DNA of 64,000 nt, taken from contig CAZCGU010000004.1 in assembly GCA_964498525.1 (NCBI GenBank), positions 1 through 64,000 of the forward strand, read 5' to 3'. Below, one piece after another: positions 8,291 through 15,738 of this stretch. Under the pieces are notes generated by a model. The model worked only from the letters and a program-made list of their open reading frames with translations. It was not told the DNA's origin and did no database searches. The DNA comes from DTU098 sp964498525 (GTDB taxonomy: Bacteria; Bacillota; Desulfotomaculia; Desulfotomaculales; Pelotomaculaceae). The stretch's first letter is position 1; each line of letters starts with the position of its first letter. A program made the position numbers and the translations under genes.

Positions 8291-8701
8291 ATGAAAATCC
8301 GCGGCAGGGCAATTAACAAGGGAATGGCTGCGGGCACGGCGGTGGTTCTGGAAACCCCCTTCTCCTTTATTGGTGATATGAACCCTAAAACTGGTGAATT
8401 GACGATGGCAGGACACCCTTTGGCGGGTCTGCCACTTGCCGGCAAGGTCATTGTCTTTCCCACTGGAAAAGGGGGAACCATCGCCCCTTTCATTACTTAC
8501 CTGGCCCGAAAAAACGGAAAGGCCCCCCGGGCCATTTTATGCGAACAGGTTGATCCTATAACTGCCGAGTGTGCAATGGTCATGGATATCCCCCTGATGG
8601 ACAGCTTTCCTTCTGTTGAATTAACAAAAATAATAAAAACCGGTGACACGGTAAAAATTGATGCTGATGCAGGCCAAATAAGCATTAATTATCCGGAATA
8701 A
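8291..8701 (+). CDS. Aconitase X swivel-domain (small) subunit
   Basis: This is a DUF126-type swivel domain, 136 residues, partner of the AcnX large subunit. Seen: GRAINKGMAAGTAVVLETPFSF at the start, GHPLAGLPLAGKVIVFPTGKGG in the middle, where the swivel contributes active-site residues, and CEQVDPITAECAMVMDIPLM. It is translated immediately after the large subunit with an SD (GGAGGTGAG) inside that gene. It closes the four-gene operon. No clear terminator follows. Confidence 0.87.
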   Translation: MKIRGRAINKGMAAGTAVVLETPFSFIGDMNPKTGELTMAGHPLAGLPLAGKVIVFPTGKGGTIAPFITYLARKNGKAPRAILCEQVDPITAECAMVMDIPLMDSFPSVELTKIIKTGDTVKIDADAGQISINYPE

Positions 8702-8952
8702 CTCCGTCCAAGCCGTTTACGATTTCTATGCCGTAAACTAATCCTTCTTTGCTCTTCTTTTTGTTCAATTTACATTCCAAAACAAAAAACCCGCCCAATA
8801 GCGGCGAGCTGTTTAAAATATCCTTCTTGCATTTTTTTCTTTTCCTATTTCTAGTACAGTGTTAACTCTTGAATTATGAATAAGCCTCTTATTAGCAGGC
8901 TCTGTCGTGAATATGACCTGAAGCGATAATACGGATTAGTGTTTACGCTATA

Positions 8953-9795
8953 CTAGACTCTCATTTTCTTCAAACGCTCTACCCTGTCCGAAATAGGGGG
9001 ATGGGTGCTGAACAGCCGGGCCAGGGACTGACCGGACAGGGGATTAACAATAAAGAGATGGGAAGCCGCGGGATTCACCTGCATGGGAATCCGGCGCGCG
9101 CTGCTTTCCAGTTTAAGCAGGGCGTTGGCCAGGCCGCCCGTGTTCCCCGCAAAGCGGGCGCCGCTTTCATCGGCGCCGTATTCCCGGGAGCGGGAGATCG
9201 CCATCTGAATAATCATAGCCGCTATGGGTGCGATGACGGCCAGCAGGATGGCGCCGAGAAAACCCGCGCCCCCTTCTTCATCGTCGCGCCCCATGCCGAA
9301 GATGGCGCCCCACTGGATAATGTTCGCCAGCATGGCTATAGCCCCGGCAAAGGTGGCGGCAACAGTGCCCACCAGGACGTCCCTGTTTTTGATGTGCGCC
9401 AGTTCGTGGGCCAGCACCCCTTCCAGTTCGGTACGGTTCAAAAGATGCAGCAGCCCCTCAGTGACGGCCACAGCTGAATTGGCCGGGTTTCTTCCGGTGG
9501 CAAAAGCATTGGGCTGGGGCGAGGGAGTTACGTAAAGCCGGGGCATCGGAAGACCGGCCCGCTGGGTCAGTCCGCGGACAATGTTGTAAAGCTCCGGCGC
9601 TTCCTTTTCGGATACCGGCTGGGAACGGGTCATGGAAATGGCGACTTTGTCGCTGAAATAATAACTGAAGAAATTCATTCCGAGGGAAATCAAGAAGAAC
9701 AGCATCGCCCCGGACCGGCCTCCTACAGCGCCGCCAATCAGGACCAGAATTACCGAGAGCAGGCCCATTAAAAGAAAAACCTTAAAATTATTCAA
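8953..9795 (-). CDS. htpX: Protease HtpX
   Basis: Membrane-bound M48 zinc metalloprotease involved in membrane-protein quality control. Seen: two N-terminal transmembrane segments, the zinc motif HELAH near residue 133 with a downstream glutamate (SREYGADESGARF), two more hydrophobic segments between, and a C-terminal FSTHPPISDRVERL. At 280 residues it has normal family length. The ATG lies behind an AGGAGG. It is a single gene with no obvious partner, next to the CaCA exchanger on the same strand but about 100 bases from it. Confidence 0.93.
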   Translation of the reverse strand: MNNFKVFLLMGLLSVILVLIGGAVGGRSGAMLFFLISLGMNFFSYYFSDKVAISMTRSQPVSEKEAPELYNIVRGLTQRAGLPMPRLYVTPSPQPNAFATGRNPANSAVAVTEGLLHLLNRTELEGVLAHELAHIKNRDVLVGTVAATFAGAIAMLANIIQWGAIFGMGRDDEEGGAGFLGAILLAVIAPIAAMIIQMAISRSREYGADESGARFAGNTGGLANALLKLESSARRIPMQVNPAASHLFIVNPLSGQSLARLFSTHPPISDRVERLKKMRV

Positions 9796-9894
9796 TCATC
9801 ATACCTCCTATATTAAAGTCTTAACTGTTCTGTATTATTTTAGTCCATCCGCCTTGTGTTTGCAGCCTGTCACCCCCCTTCCTAAATATAATGT

Positions 9895-10893
9895 TTAAAT
9901 GATGGTGGTAATAACCAAAAACAAGAATATACCATAGATGGCCACTGGGTACATCATAACCAGGGGTTTCAGCACCCTTTGCTTCTTCACGAAGAAATAA
10001 ACAATAAGACTTGACAGCATGGCCAGGCCGGCGCTGAGGGCTGCCAGGGGGGACAGCTGCCAGGGGGTGAAAAGAATACCGATCATGGGTAGAATCGAAC
10101 TTTGAAAAACCATTGCCCCGGTAATATTGCCCATAGCCAGGGTGTCCTTGCCCCCCTTGACCCAGATAACGCTGTTAAATTTCTCCGGCAGCTCGGTGGC
10201 AACCGGCGTTATAATCAGGGAAAGAAGCAGGGCCGGAACCATGATGCTGGCAGCCAGCTCACTCAGGGCGCCTACGAAGAAGTTCGCCCCGCCGGCAATC
10301 AAGGCCAGGCTGAAGCCGATTTGGACCAGGATTACGGCCAGGGGCGGCTCAAGATCCTTCCTCCAGAAAGTGAGGGGCGGTAAATCTGCCTCCGATAGAT
10401 CGTCCCCATCCCTAAGGGTTTTCTTCACGTAGTAGATGTACCCTGCCACCAGGGCCAGGGCCACCGGCACTTTTAGCGTGTGGGAAGGAATAAAAGCGGC
10501 TGCTACGGCGGCAGCGTAAAACAAAAGGAAAAACCTCAAATCCCTCATCAGGATGGAATGTTTGCAGTTAATGGAACGATCTTCCCCGGAGCGGCAGTAC
10601 ACCATCTTGGAGACGCCCACGACCCCAAAGGCCAGTGTGCTCAGCATAAAGGGCGCGCCCAGGATAGCCCCGATGCCCACCTCGTGGGCATTTCCGCCGG
10701 GCCCGAACAAAATTGCGATCAAGGGCACCATTGTTTCCGGCATAGCCGTCCCCACCGCTGCCAGGACGCTGCCCACAGCGCCTTCGGAGAGGTTCAGCCT
10801 CTTCCCCAGCCATTCTATGCCGTTGGTGAAGATATTGGCGCCGGCCAGGATTACGAGCAAACCTGCCGCCAGGATAAGTAGATCCAGGTACAA
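9895..10893 (-). CDS. CaCA-family Na+/Ca2+ (or cation) exchanger
   Basis: Integral membrane antiporter of the calcium/cation exchanger family (YrbG-like). Seen: about ten hydrophobic segments and both alpha-repeats, GSVLAAVGTAMPETMVP in the first half and IITPVATELPEKFNSV in the second, each with the ion-coordinating acidic residue. I start it at the TTG at 10893, right after GAGGAGGT. The open frame extends upstream to 11016, but that part is the riboswitch terminator and encodes unrelated residues. The product is about 332 residues. A structured leader and terminator upstream suggest metal-ion control, and that in turn hints at Mn2+ or Ca2+ export. Confidence 0.85.
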   Translation of the reverse strand: MYLDLLILAAGLLVILAGANIFTNGIEWLGKRLNLSEGAVGSVLAAVGTAMPETMVPLIAILFGPGGNAHEVGIGAILGAPFMLSTLAFGVVGVSKMVYCRSGEDRSINCKHSILMRDLRFFLLFYAAAVAAAFIPSHTLKVPVALALVAGYIYYVKKTLRDGDDLSEADLPPLTFWRKDLEPPLAVILVQIGFSLALIAGGANFFVGALSELAASIMVPALLLSLIITPVATELPEKFNSVIWVKGGKDTLAMGNITGAMVFQSSILPMIGILFTPWQLSPLAALSAGLAMLSSLIVYFFVKKQRVLKPLVMMYPVAIYGIFLFLVITTII

Positions 10894-10961
10894 TTTTTTT
10901 ACCTCCTCAATAAAGGGATGCCTGGCTAAAACACCATACTGGAAGGAAAAGGCGAAGGGCA

Positions 10962-11011
10962 GAAATATAAAAGACCTTCGTATTTTCCGTCCTTGAAAAC
11001 ACGAAGGTCTT
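10962..11011 (-). terminator. Leader terminator of the cation-exchanger gene
   Basis: On the minus strand AGACCTTCGT and ACGAAGGTCT form a perfect ten-base stem followed by TTTATATTT. It lies between the structured leader and the exchanger start, fitting transcription attenuation. Confidence 0.8.
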
Positions 11012-11019
11012 GCCACACC

Positions 11020-11101
11020 ATTTCAAGGTTGCAGGGACCGGGTATTACTACCGTACTGTCGGCCCTGCTCCGGTTAAACCGGCGGCTACTCCCCTTGGTC
11101 A
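11020..11101 (-). promoter_or_regulatory. Structured metal-type leader, possible yybP-ykoY riboswitch
   Basis: The minus strand has CCAAGGGGAGTAGCC, whose GGGGAGTAGC is the hallmark of the yybP-ykoY (Mn2+) riboswitch. Then come a CCGG/CCGG hairpin, a GCAGGG...CCCTGC stem, and a closing CCTTG that pairs with CAAGG. The characteristic second loop (CAACA) is not obvious, so the class is uncertain, but the closed multi-stem fold followed by a terminator before a cation exchanger supports metal sensing. Confidence 0.5.
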
Positions 11102-11299
11102 TGTTATTAAGCTTGTCCTAATAGTATTATTGCGATTAATCCGGCATAAGTCAAGGGTTATTTCCAGGGTTTAACCATATTTAAACAATCCGGGGCCGAT
11201 CATACTTCAATATACCCTTCTTTATACCCTTCTTTCCGCACTGCTTCCGGGCGGCGCTGCTTCCTGGTAGTACTGAATCCGCTCAATCCGTCAGGTTAA

Positions 11300-11515
11300 A
11301 CTAAACTTGCGAGCGGGAAAGACAGAAAAGGCCGCCGCTTCAGGCGGCTTTGACCCCGTTTAAATACGGGTAGTTGAAGGAAAACCCCGTAATCGGAAGA
11401 GATAGCACTGCACTTCGGTAGCGTCGAACCCGTTCAAATACGCAAGGCTAAAGTGACACTTGCGAGCGGGAAAGACAGCTACCGCTCCCGGGCGGCGCTT
11501 ACCCCGCTCAAATAA
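11300..11515 (-). repeat. Degenerate 74-bp tandem reiteration of a gene 3' end
   Basis: Blocks resembling ACCCCGTTTAAATACGGG recur at about 11353, 11427 and 11501 (period 74). The 21-base ACTTGCGAGCGGGAAAGACAG segment occurs at 11305 and 11458. The last block is the true 3' end of the flavoprotein gene (GYLSGVSAA). The others translate as decayed copies (RYLNGVKAA then stop; AYLNGFDAT). This suggests a local tandem duplication of the gene terminus. Confidence 0.6.
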
Positions 11516-12723
11516 CCGGTGGAAAAAGCAATTTGCAGGTTGTAGCCCCCGGTGAGGGCGTCTGTATCCAGAATTTCACCGGCAAAGTACAACCCCGCCA
11601 TGATTTTAGACTCCAGTGTAGAGGGGTTGATTTCCCGGACATCGATTCCGCCGCCGGTTACAATAGCCTCGTTGAGCGGACGGGTCCCCAAAACAGTTAA
11701 AGCCAGATTTTTCATAACTCGGGCCAGCAGCCCGCGCTCTTTCCGGTTAACCTGATCCACCTGCTTGCCTCCCCCGGTCCCCGACAGCTCCAGCAGGACG
11801 GGAACCATCCTTTGGGGCGCCAGGCGGCTTGCGCCCAGGGCATTTTTAAGGGATTTGCCCGGGTTTTCCGCAAAAAGCCGCTGCAGCCGTTCCTCCACCT
11901 GCGGGCCGGTTAAACCATGCAGCAAGTCCACCTTTAAATTCAGCGGGAAATGTGGCTGTCTGGTCAAAAAACTGCTGAGATCCAGGATAACGGGGCCGGA
12001 AACACCAAAATGGGTGAACAGCAGGTCGCCGCGCCCCTCCGCCACAATCCTTTTCCCATCCTCCACCCGGGCCATAACGTCTTGCAGGGACAGCCCCTGC
12101 AGGCCTCCGACCCAGGGTTCGCAGGTAACCAGGGGGATAAGGGCGGGAACGGGACCTGCAACCCTATGCCCCAATTCCCGGGCCATCCGGTGGCCGTCAC
12201 CGGTTGAGCCCGTATACCTGTATGACGCGCCCCCCGTGGCGATTAAAACGTTCCTGCCGGATACTCCGACGTTATCCCCAAGCAGTACGCCCCGCACACG
12301 TCCGTCCCCGGCCAGGACGCGAACCACTTCGGAACAAAACCGTACCTCCACCCGGTTCTGCTCCAGGTGTTTTTGCAGCGCCTTGATGACGTCCCCGGCG
12401 CTGTTTGAGGCGGGGAACACCCTGCCCCTGTCCTCCACCCTGATTCTCACCCCCAGCTCCCGGAGCAATCCGGTGAGGCGGCGGTTGTCAAAGGCGCGGA
12501 GGGCACTGTACAGAAATTTCCTATTGGTTACGATGTGGCTTTGATAATCTTCGAAATCACCGTAATTGGTAACATTACACCTTCCATTGCCGGTGAGGGA
12601 AAGCTTTTTACCCAGCCTGTCATTCTTTTCCAGGAGAACAACCCTGAGTCCCTTTGCCCCCGCCGCTGCCGCCCCCAGCATACCCGCCGGGCCGCCCCCC
12701 ACGACGATCAAGTCGAAATCCAT
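11479..12723 (-). CDS. NAD(P)/FAD-dependent oxidoreductase, BaiN/HI0933 family
   Basis: Flavoprotein of the HI0933/YhiN/BaiN family. Known members include a bile-acid dehydrogenase, but most have unknown substrates. Seen: the dinucleotide fold VVGGGPAGMLGAAAAGAKG at the N-terminus, the family block RLGKKLSLTGNGRCNVTN near residue 45, GGASYRYTGSTGDGH near 165, and the C-terminal FAD motif GEILDTDALTGGYNLQIAFSTG. At 414 residues it is full length. The ATG at 12723 begins directly at the Rossmann strand; the open frame reaches 12783 but adds an unrelated extension. The SD is weak (GGGGG). The 3' end is reiterated downstream. Confidence 0.9.
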   Translation of the reverse strand: MDFDLIVVGGGPAGMLGAAAAGAKGLRVVLLEKNDRLGKKLSLTGNGRCNVTNYGDFEDYQSHIVTNRKFLYSALRAFDNRRLTGLLRELGVRIRVEDRGRVFPASNSAGDVIKALQKHLEQNRVEVRFCSEVVRVLAGDGRVRGVLLGDNVGVSGRNVLIATGGASYRYTGSTGDGHRMARELGHRVAGPVPALIPLVTCEPWVGGLQGLSLQDVMARVEDGKRIVAEGRGDLLFTHFGVSGPVILDLSSFLTRQPHFPLNLKVDLLHGLTGPQVEERLQRLFAENPGKSLKNALGASRLAPQRMVPVLLELSGTGGGKQVDQVNRKERGLLARVMKNLALTVLGTRPLNEAIVTGGGIDVREINPSTLESKIMAGLYFAGEILDTDALTGGYNLQIAFSTGYLSGVSAARER

Positions 12724-12813
12724 TGTCACGCCCCCGTTCAAAGTCCCCAGTTTATCCTCTGATAAATTGAAACTGGGATGCAAAATTTCCTGTTTTATAT
12801 TCTGATTTATATT

Positions 12814-12887
12814 GGGATTCGGGAATCCCCTGGCTTATCCCTTGCTTAATCCGGGAATCCGGGATTCAGGATTCTGAATCCCGGATT
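12814..12887. repeat. Pair of intergenic palindromes
   Basis: At 12814-12829 GGGATTC and GAATCCC form an inverted repeat with a two-base loop. At 12856-12887 a perfect 14-base stem (AATCCGGGATTCAG / CTGAATCCCGGATT) encloses GATT. Both share the GGGATTC core. They lie between divergent genes and lack T-runs, so they look more like a REP-like or regulatory element than a terminator. Confidence 0.7.
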
Positions 12888-12912
12888 TATCCTTCAGTTG
12901 ACGCAGGGCCTA

Positions 12913-12941
12913 TTGTTCTTTTTGGCCTATTTTGTTATAAT
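12913..12941 (+). promoter_or_regulatory. Probable promoter of the GNAT-like gene
   Basis: A perfect TATAAT at 12936-12941 is preceded at 17 bases by TTGTTC. It lies 33 bases before the ATG of the following plus-strand gene, within an AT-rich stretch. Confidence 0.55.
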
Positions 12942-12974
12942 ATTCTTAATATTAATACTATGGAGGGGGAGGAT

Positions 12975-13304
12975 ATGTACACGCTCCATGAGATGCGGGA
13001 AACTGAAGGCTATTATGGAGACAAGCGGGCGACAATTTACAGATTCAGCAGGGGCGTCAGGATTATCGGCTTCAAAACGAACAACAACTTTTTTGAAATC
13101 CGGGTTCTGACCATAGGGATGAACCCCCGGCAACAAGGCATGGGCAAGCAGGCTTTAAAAATGCTGCGGCCGAAGTATGAAAAAATCCACGTAAGTGAAA
13201 TCTACGAGTACGCCCTTCCGTTCTGGGTCAAAATGAAAGAGCGCGGCTTAATCAACAATTTGGGGATCGTCAAAGCCACGGACCGTGAATATGCAGGACC
13301 GTAA
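12975..13304 (+). CDS. Small GNAT-like acetyltransferase-fold protein
   Basis: This 109-residue protein shows a probable acetyl-CoA-binding loop, IGMNPRQQGMGKQALKML (the R/Q-x-x-G-x-G/A signature of GNAT motif A), followed by ALPFWVKMKERGLI, which resembles the usual A..FY.K.GF block. It is shorter than typical GNAT enzymes and the N-terminal third is unusual, so the substrate and even activity are unknown. The ATG at 12975 has GGGGGAGG just upstream; an ATG at 12960 lacks an SD. It is monocistronic with its own promoter. Confidence 0.55.
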   Translation: MYTLHEMRETEGYYGDKRATIYRFSRGVRIIGFKTNNNFFEIRVLTIGMNPRQQGMGKQALKMLRPKYEKIHVSEIYEYALPFWVKMKERGLINNLGIVKATDREYAGP

Positions 13305-13547
13305 ATATGCGGACTAAGGCGCTTTATGACGGTTAAGATGCAACCTGGTAATTGTGAACAGGCGGGCGGCTGATACAATCGAACCGTACCCGTGATCGGG
13401 ATCCGTAATCCACCCGAACAACCCCGCTCTCACAGTACCGTAAACATACGTTGCAGAACCGTCCACGTTATCGCCTCATAAAAACCTGTTTTAAAATGGA
13501 TGGGCCCCGGTACAACCAGGGTTCTTTTGCTTTTGGGGGTAAACGCG

Positions 13548-13949
13548 CTAAGACCGGCGATAGGCCAGTCCTTCCGCCAGGGCAACCAGCTCGCCCTTTT
13601 CGTCCCTGACCTCCAGCCGGTACAGGCCGGTTTTTCTGGTAAGGCTTTCTTCCCGGGCAACGGCGGTAAGCACGGCGCCCGCCCTGGTGGCTTTTAAAAA
13701 GCTGATGTTAACATTCAGAGCCAGGGCCAGGGTACCGTGTGAATTACTGGCGGCGGCGAACACCAAATCAGCCAGACCGAAGATAGTACCGCCGTGGGTA
13801 AGACCCTCCCCGTTCAATAAATCCGGAGTTACCTTCAATGTCGCACAGGCATAGCCGGGTTTTATCTCAGTTAATTCGATGCCCAGCAGCCTGGCAAAGG
13901 CATCCTTTTCCAGACGCTTTTTCCCTTCTTCGAGTCGTTTGTCCGTCAT
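13548..13949 (-). CDS. PaaI-family hotdog thioesterase
   Basis: Acyl-CoA thioesterase-like protein of 133 residues with a hotdog fold. Seen: CATLKVTPDLLNGEGLTHGG, the family signature with asparagine, the catalytic-region glycines and HGG, then IFGLADLVFAAASNSHG. Known relatives hydrolyse phenylacetyl-CoA or other aryl/acyl-CoA intermediates; the substrate here cannot be told. It is monocistronic, with the C-terminus of the small membrane-protein gene about 85 bases upstream on the same strand. Confidence 0.87.
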   Translation of the reverse strand: MTDKRLEEGKKRLEKDAFARLLGIELTEIKPGYACATLKVTPDLLNGEGLTHGGTIFGLADLVFAAASNSHGTLALALNVNISFLKATRAGAVLTAVAREESLTRKTGLYRLEVRDEKGELVALAEGLAYRRS

Positions 13950-14034
13950 GCTCCCAACCCTTTACCAATACTTAAAAAACTCGCTGCAGCGGCAACTGGA
14001 ATTTAGCCGGAAACCGGATCTTCCGGCAGCGCTG

Positions 14035-14232
14035 TCAGTCCTGTGAGGAACGTTTTTTGGCCCGGTAGTAGAAAAAAAGGAAAAGACCGTAGAGCGGAAT
14101 AGCCAGCAGGTACTTGTGGTTCACAGAAATGGGAAGCGCAAAGATTATTACGCCCAGAATGACAACTGTCCAGATCTCCCAGGTAAGTCTTATCGCCGTT
14201 TTTTTGTCTTTTTTATCCGCATTCTTTTTCAT
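14035..14232 (-). CDS. Small two-helix membrane protein
   Basis: This predicted protein of 65 residues starts with a lysine-rich tail (KKNADKKDKK), has two hydrophobic helices (about residues 18-33 and 40-56) and a basic C-terminus (YRAKKRSSQD), so both ends are likely cytoplasmic. It is not recognised. The ATG has AAAGGGTG upstream. It could be co-transcribed with the downstream thioesterase gene. Confidence 0.55.
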   Translation of the reverse strand: MKKNADKKDKKTAIRLTWEIWTVVILGVIIFALPISVNHKYLLAIPLYGLFLFFYYRAKKRSSQD

Positions 14233-14408
14233 CTAAGCAATCACCCTTTAAATACTTCTATATCCTTGCAGAAATTCCTCCCAGGCACGCTCGTTCGGGA
14301 AACGGCAATCCTTACTTTAGACTACACCCGAACCGGAAAAGCTATACAAGTAAAACAACCGGCGAACAATCCGCCGGAGGTGTCAATAAACGTCCCCGTT
14401 TTTACCCC

Positions 14409-14438
14409 GAAAAAAAGTCCGGGCGCCGCCTGCCCGGC
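14409..14438 (-). terminator. Terminator of the dockerin-protein genes
   Basis: On the minus strand CCGGGC and GCCCGG pair around AGGCGGC and are followed by ACTTTTTTT, just after the end of the dockerin gene at 14495. Confidence 0.8.
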
Positions 14439-14494
14439 TCGTCCCTTACAACCATGGTCACCCCGGAACAGGGCCGGCAAGCCTGGTTCCGTGA

Positions 14495-15661
14495 TTAATA
14501 CATATTCTGGGCAACTGTTAATAAGTCCAGGAGATCAACCCTGCCATCAAAGTTTACATCAGTTTCCTCATAATTGCACCCGTCATTAATTAGTTGGCTC
14601 AAATAAAGGAGATCCAGGATATTTGTGTCGCCATCCTCATTCAAATCATAAGGGTTATATTCACCCGCCCATAACCTGGACGGACTGACATCGCTTGCGC
14701 CGCTTGCTTTCACTATCACGACACCCGGCCTGGCAAAAACCTTGTAGGCCGCATTGATTGTGACTTTGAATTCAATACTTGTAACGCTTTCAGATACTCC
14801 ACCTACGTCCATGATCAGTTCATTTTCATTGGTTCTGATTGTAATAAAGCTATCTACGTAATCTTTGTCACCCTTGATTGTCGTAATGCTTTGCATGTTA
14901 GACCAGGTAAAACCACTGGGCAGCTCCAGTTTCACGGATTCATTTTTTGCGATTAAACCACTGTGGGCTGCCTCAGTTATACGAAGGGTAATTTCTTCTT
15001 TATCTCTAAAAGTATCAACGCCGGTGACATTTACACTAACTGTCCCCCCAATGACATTGACATGGGCAATTGTTATCGTACCATCCGGGAAGCCGGAGTT
15101 GAGGGGGGCATCAGCAACAAGATTCACTTGACCGTAATAGCCCTCTCCCACCCACACATACTTGGGATGAATATACATAAAGGCATCATCTTGGGGTGAG
15201 GGTTCGCCAATTATCTGCACTCTGATTTCCCTTTCGCTGAGCATGGTTACTTCCAGTTCAACATCATACAAGGCATTATCGTCACCGCCGAGCATTTGGG
15301 GAACTAAAATATGGTTGCCGGGGTTTTCCAGGGCGCCCCTTTGACCATAATAGTTACCGGCTAAATCGCTTCCGTCCTTTACCCAATCAGAATTAGTCAT
15401 CGGGGTGTCATTCTCACCCTGTCTTGACCAGACCAGACCATAGGGCAGGCGGAAAACCACACTATCCCCATTATTCAGGCAGCCCGGACTCATCACGCAT
15501 AATACGGCGCCCAAGGCGCCTGCTTCATTGTCGGAAAGCATAGGTGCTGAAAGTGCCCTATACTCATTATACGCTTGGACTGGTGCGGCGGGGTTTAGGA
15601 TTAATACTGCAACAAAAGACACAGTCAAAAGCAGTAACAATAGATTTATCCTTGACTTCAT
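14495..15661 (-). CDS. Secreted protein with C-terminal dockerin type I domain (paralog 1)
   Basis: Predicted exported protein of 388 residues: signal peptide (SRINLLLLLLTVSFVAVLIL, then PVQA), a long beta-rich region, and two Ca2+-binding dockerin repeats at the C-terminus, DLNEDGDTNILDLLYLSQLI and DVNFDGRVDLLDLLTVAQN. It is clearly paralogous to the next gene (shared DNALYDVELEVTMLSERE and ARPGVVIVKASGAS). Dockerins normally anchor proteins to cohesins; no cohesin is visible here, so the domain may serve another surface or assembly role. I chose the ATG at 15661, eight bases after GGGAG. It lies 77 bases after its paralog on the same strand. Confidence 0.75.
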   Translation of the reverse strand: MKSRINLLLLLLTVSFVAVLILNPAAPVQAYNEYRALSAPMLSDNEAGALGAVLCVMSPGCLNNGDSVVFRLPYGLVWSRQGENDTPMTNSDWVKDGSDLAGNYYGQRGALENPGNHILVPQMLGGDDNALYDVELEVTMLSEREIRVQIIGEPSPQDDAFMYIHPKYVWVGEGYYGQVNLVADAPLNSGFPDGTITIAHVNVIGGTVSVNVTGVDTFRDKEEITLRITEAAHSGLIAKNESVKLELPSGFTWSNMQSITTIKGDKDYVDSFITIRTNENELIMDVGGVSESVTSIEFKVTINAAYKVFARPGVVIVKASGASDVSPSRLWAGEYNPYDLNEDGDTNILDLLYLSQLINDGCNYEETDVNFDGRVDLLDLLTVAQNMY

Positions 15662-15738
15662 TTCATTAACTCCCTTGCGGACAAAGTAATCCTGCAAACC
15701 CTTATAACGTTGTGGGCATGTTACCGGTAATCCCTTTG

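Noticed and set aside
10894..11016. N-terminal extension of the cation exchanger
   Set aside because: The added residues are encoded by the leader terminator hairpin; a TTG with a strong SD at 10893 starts at the first membrane helix.
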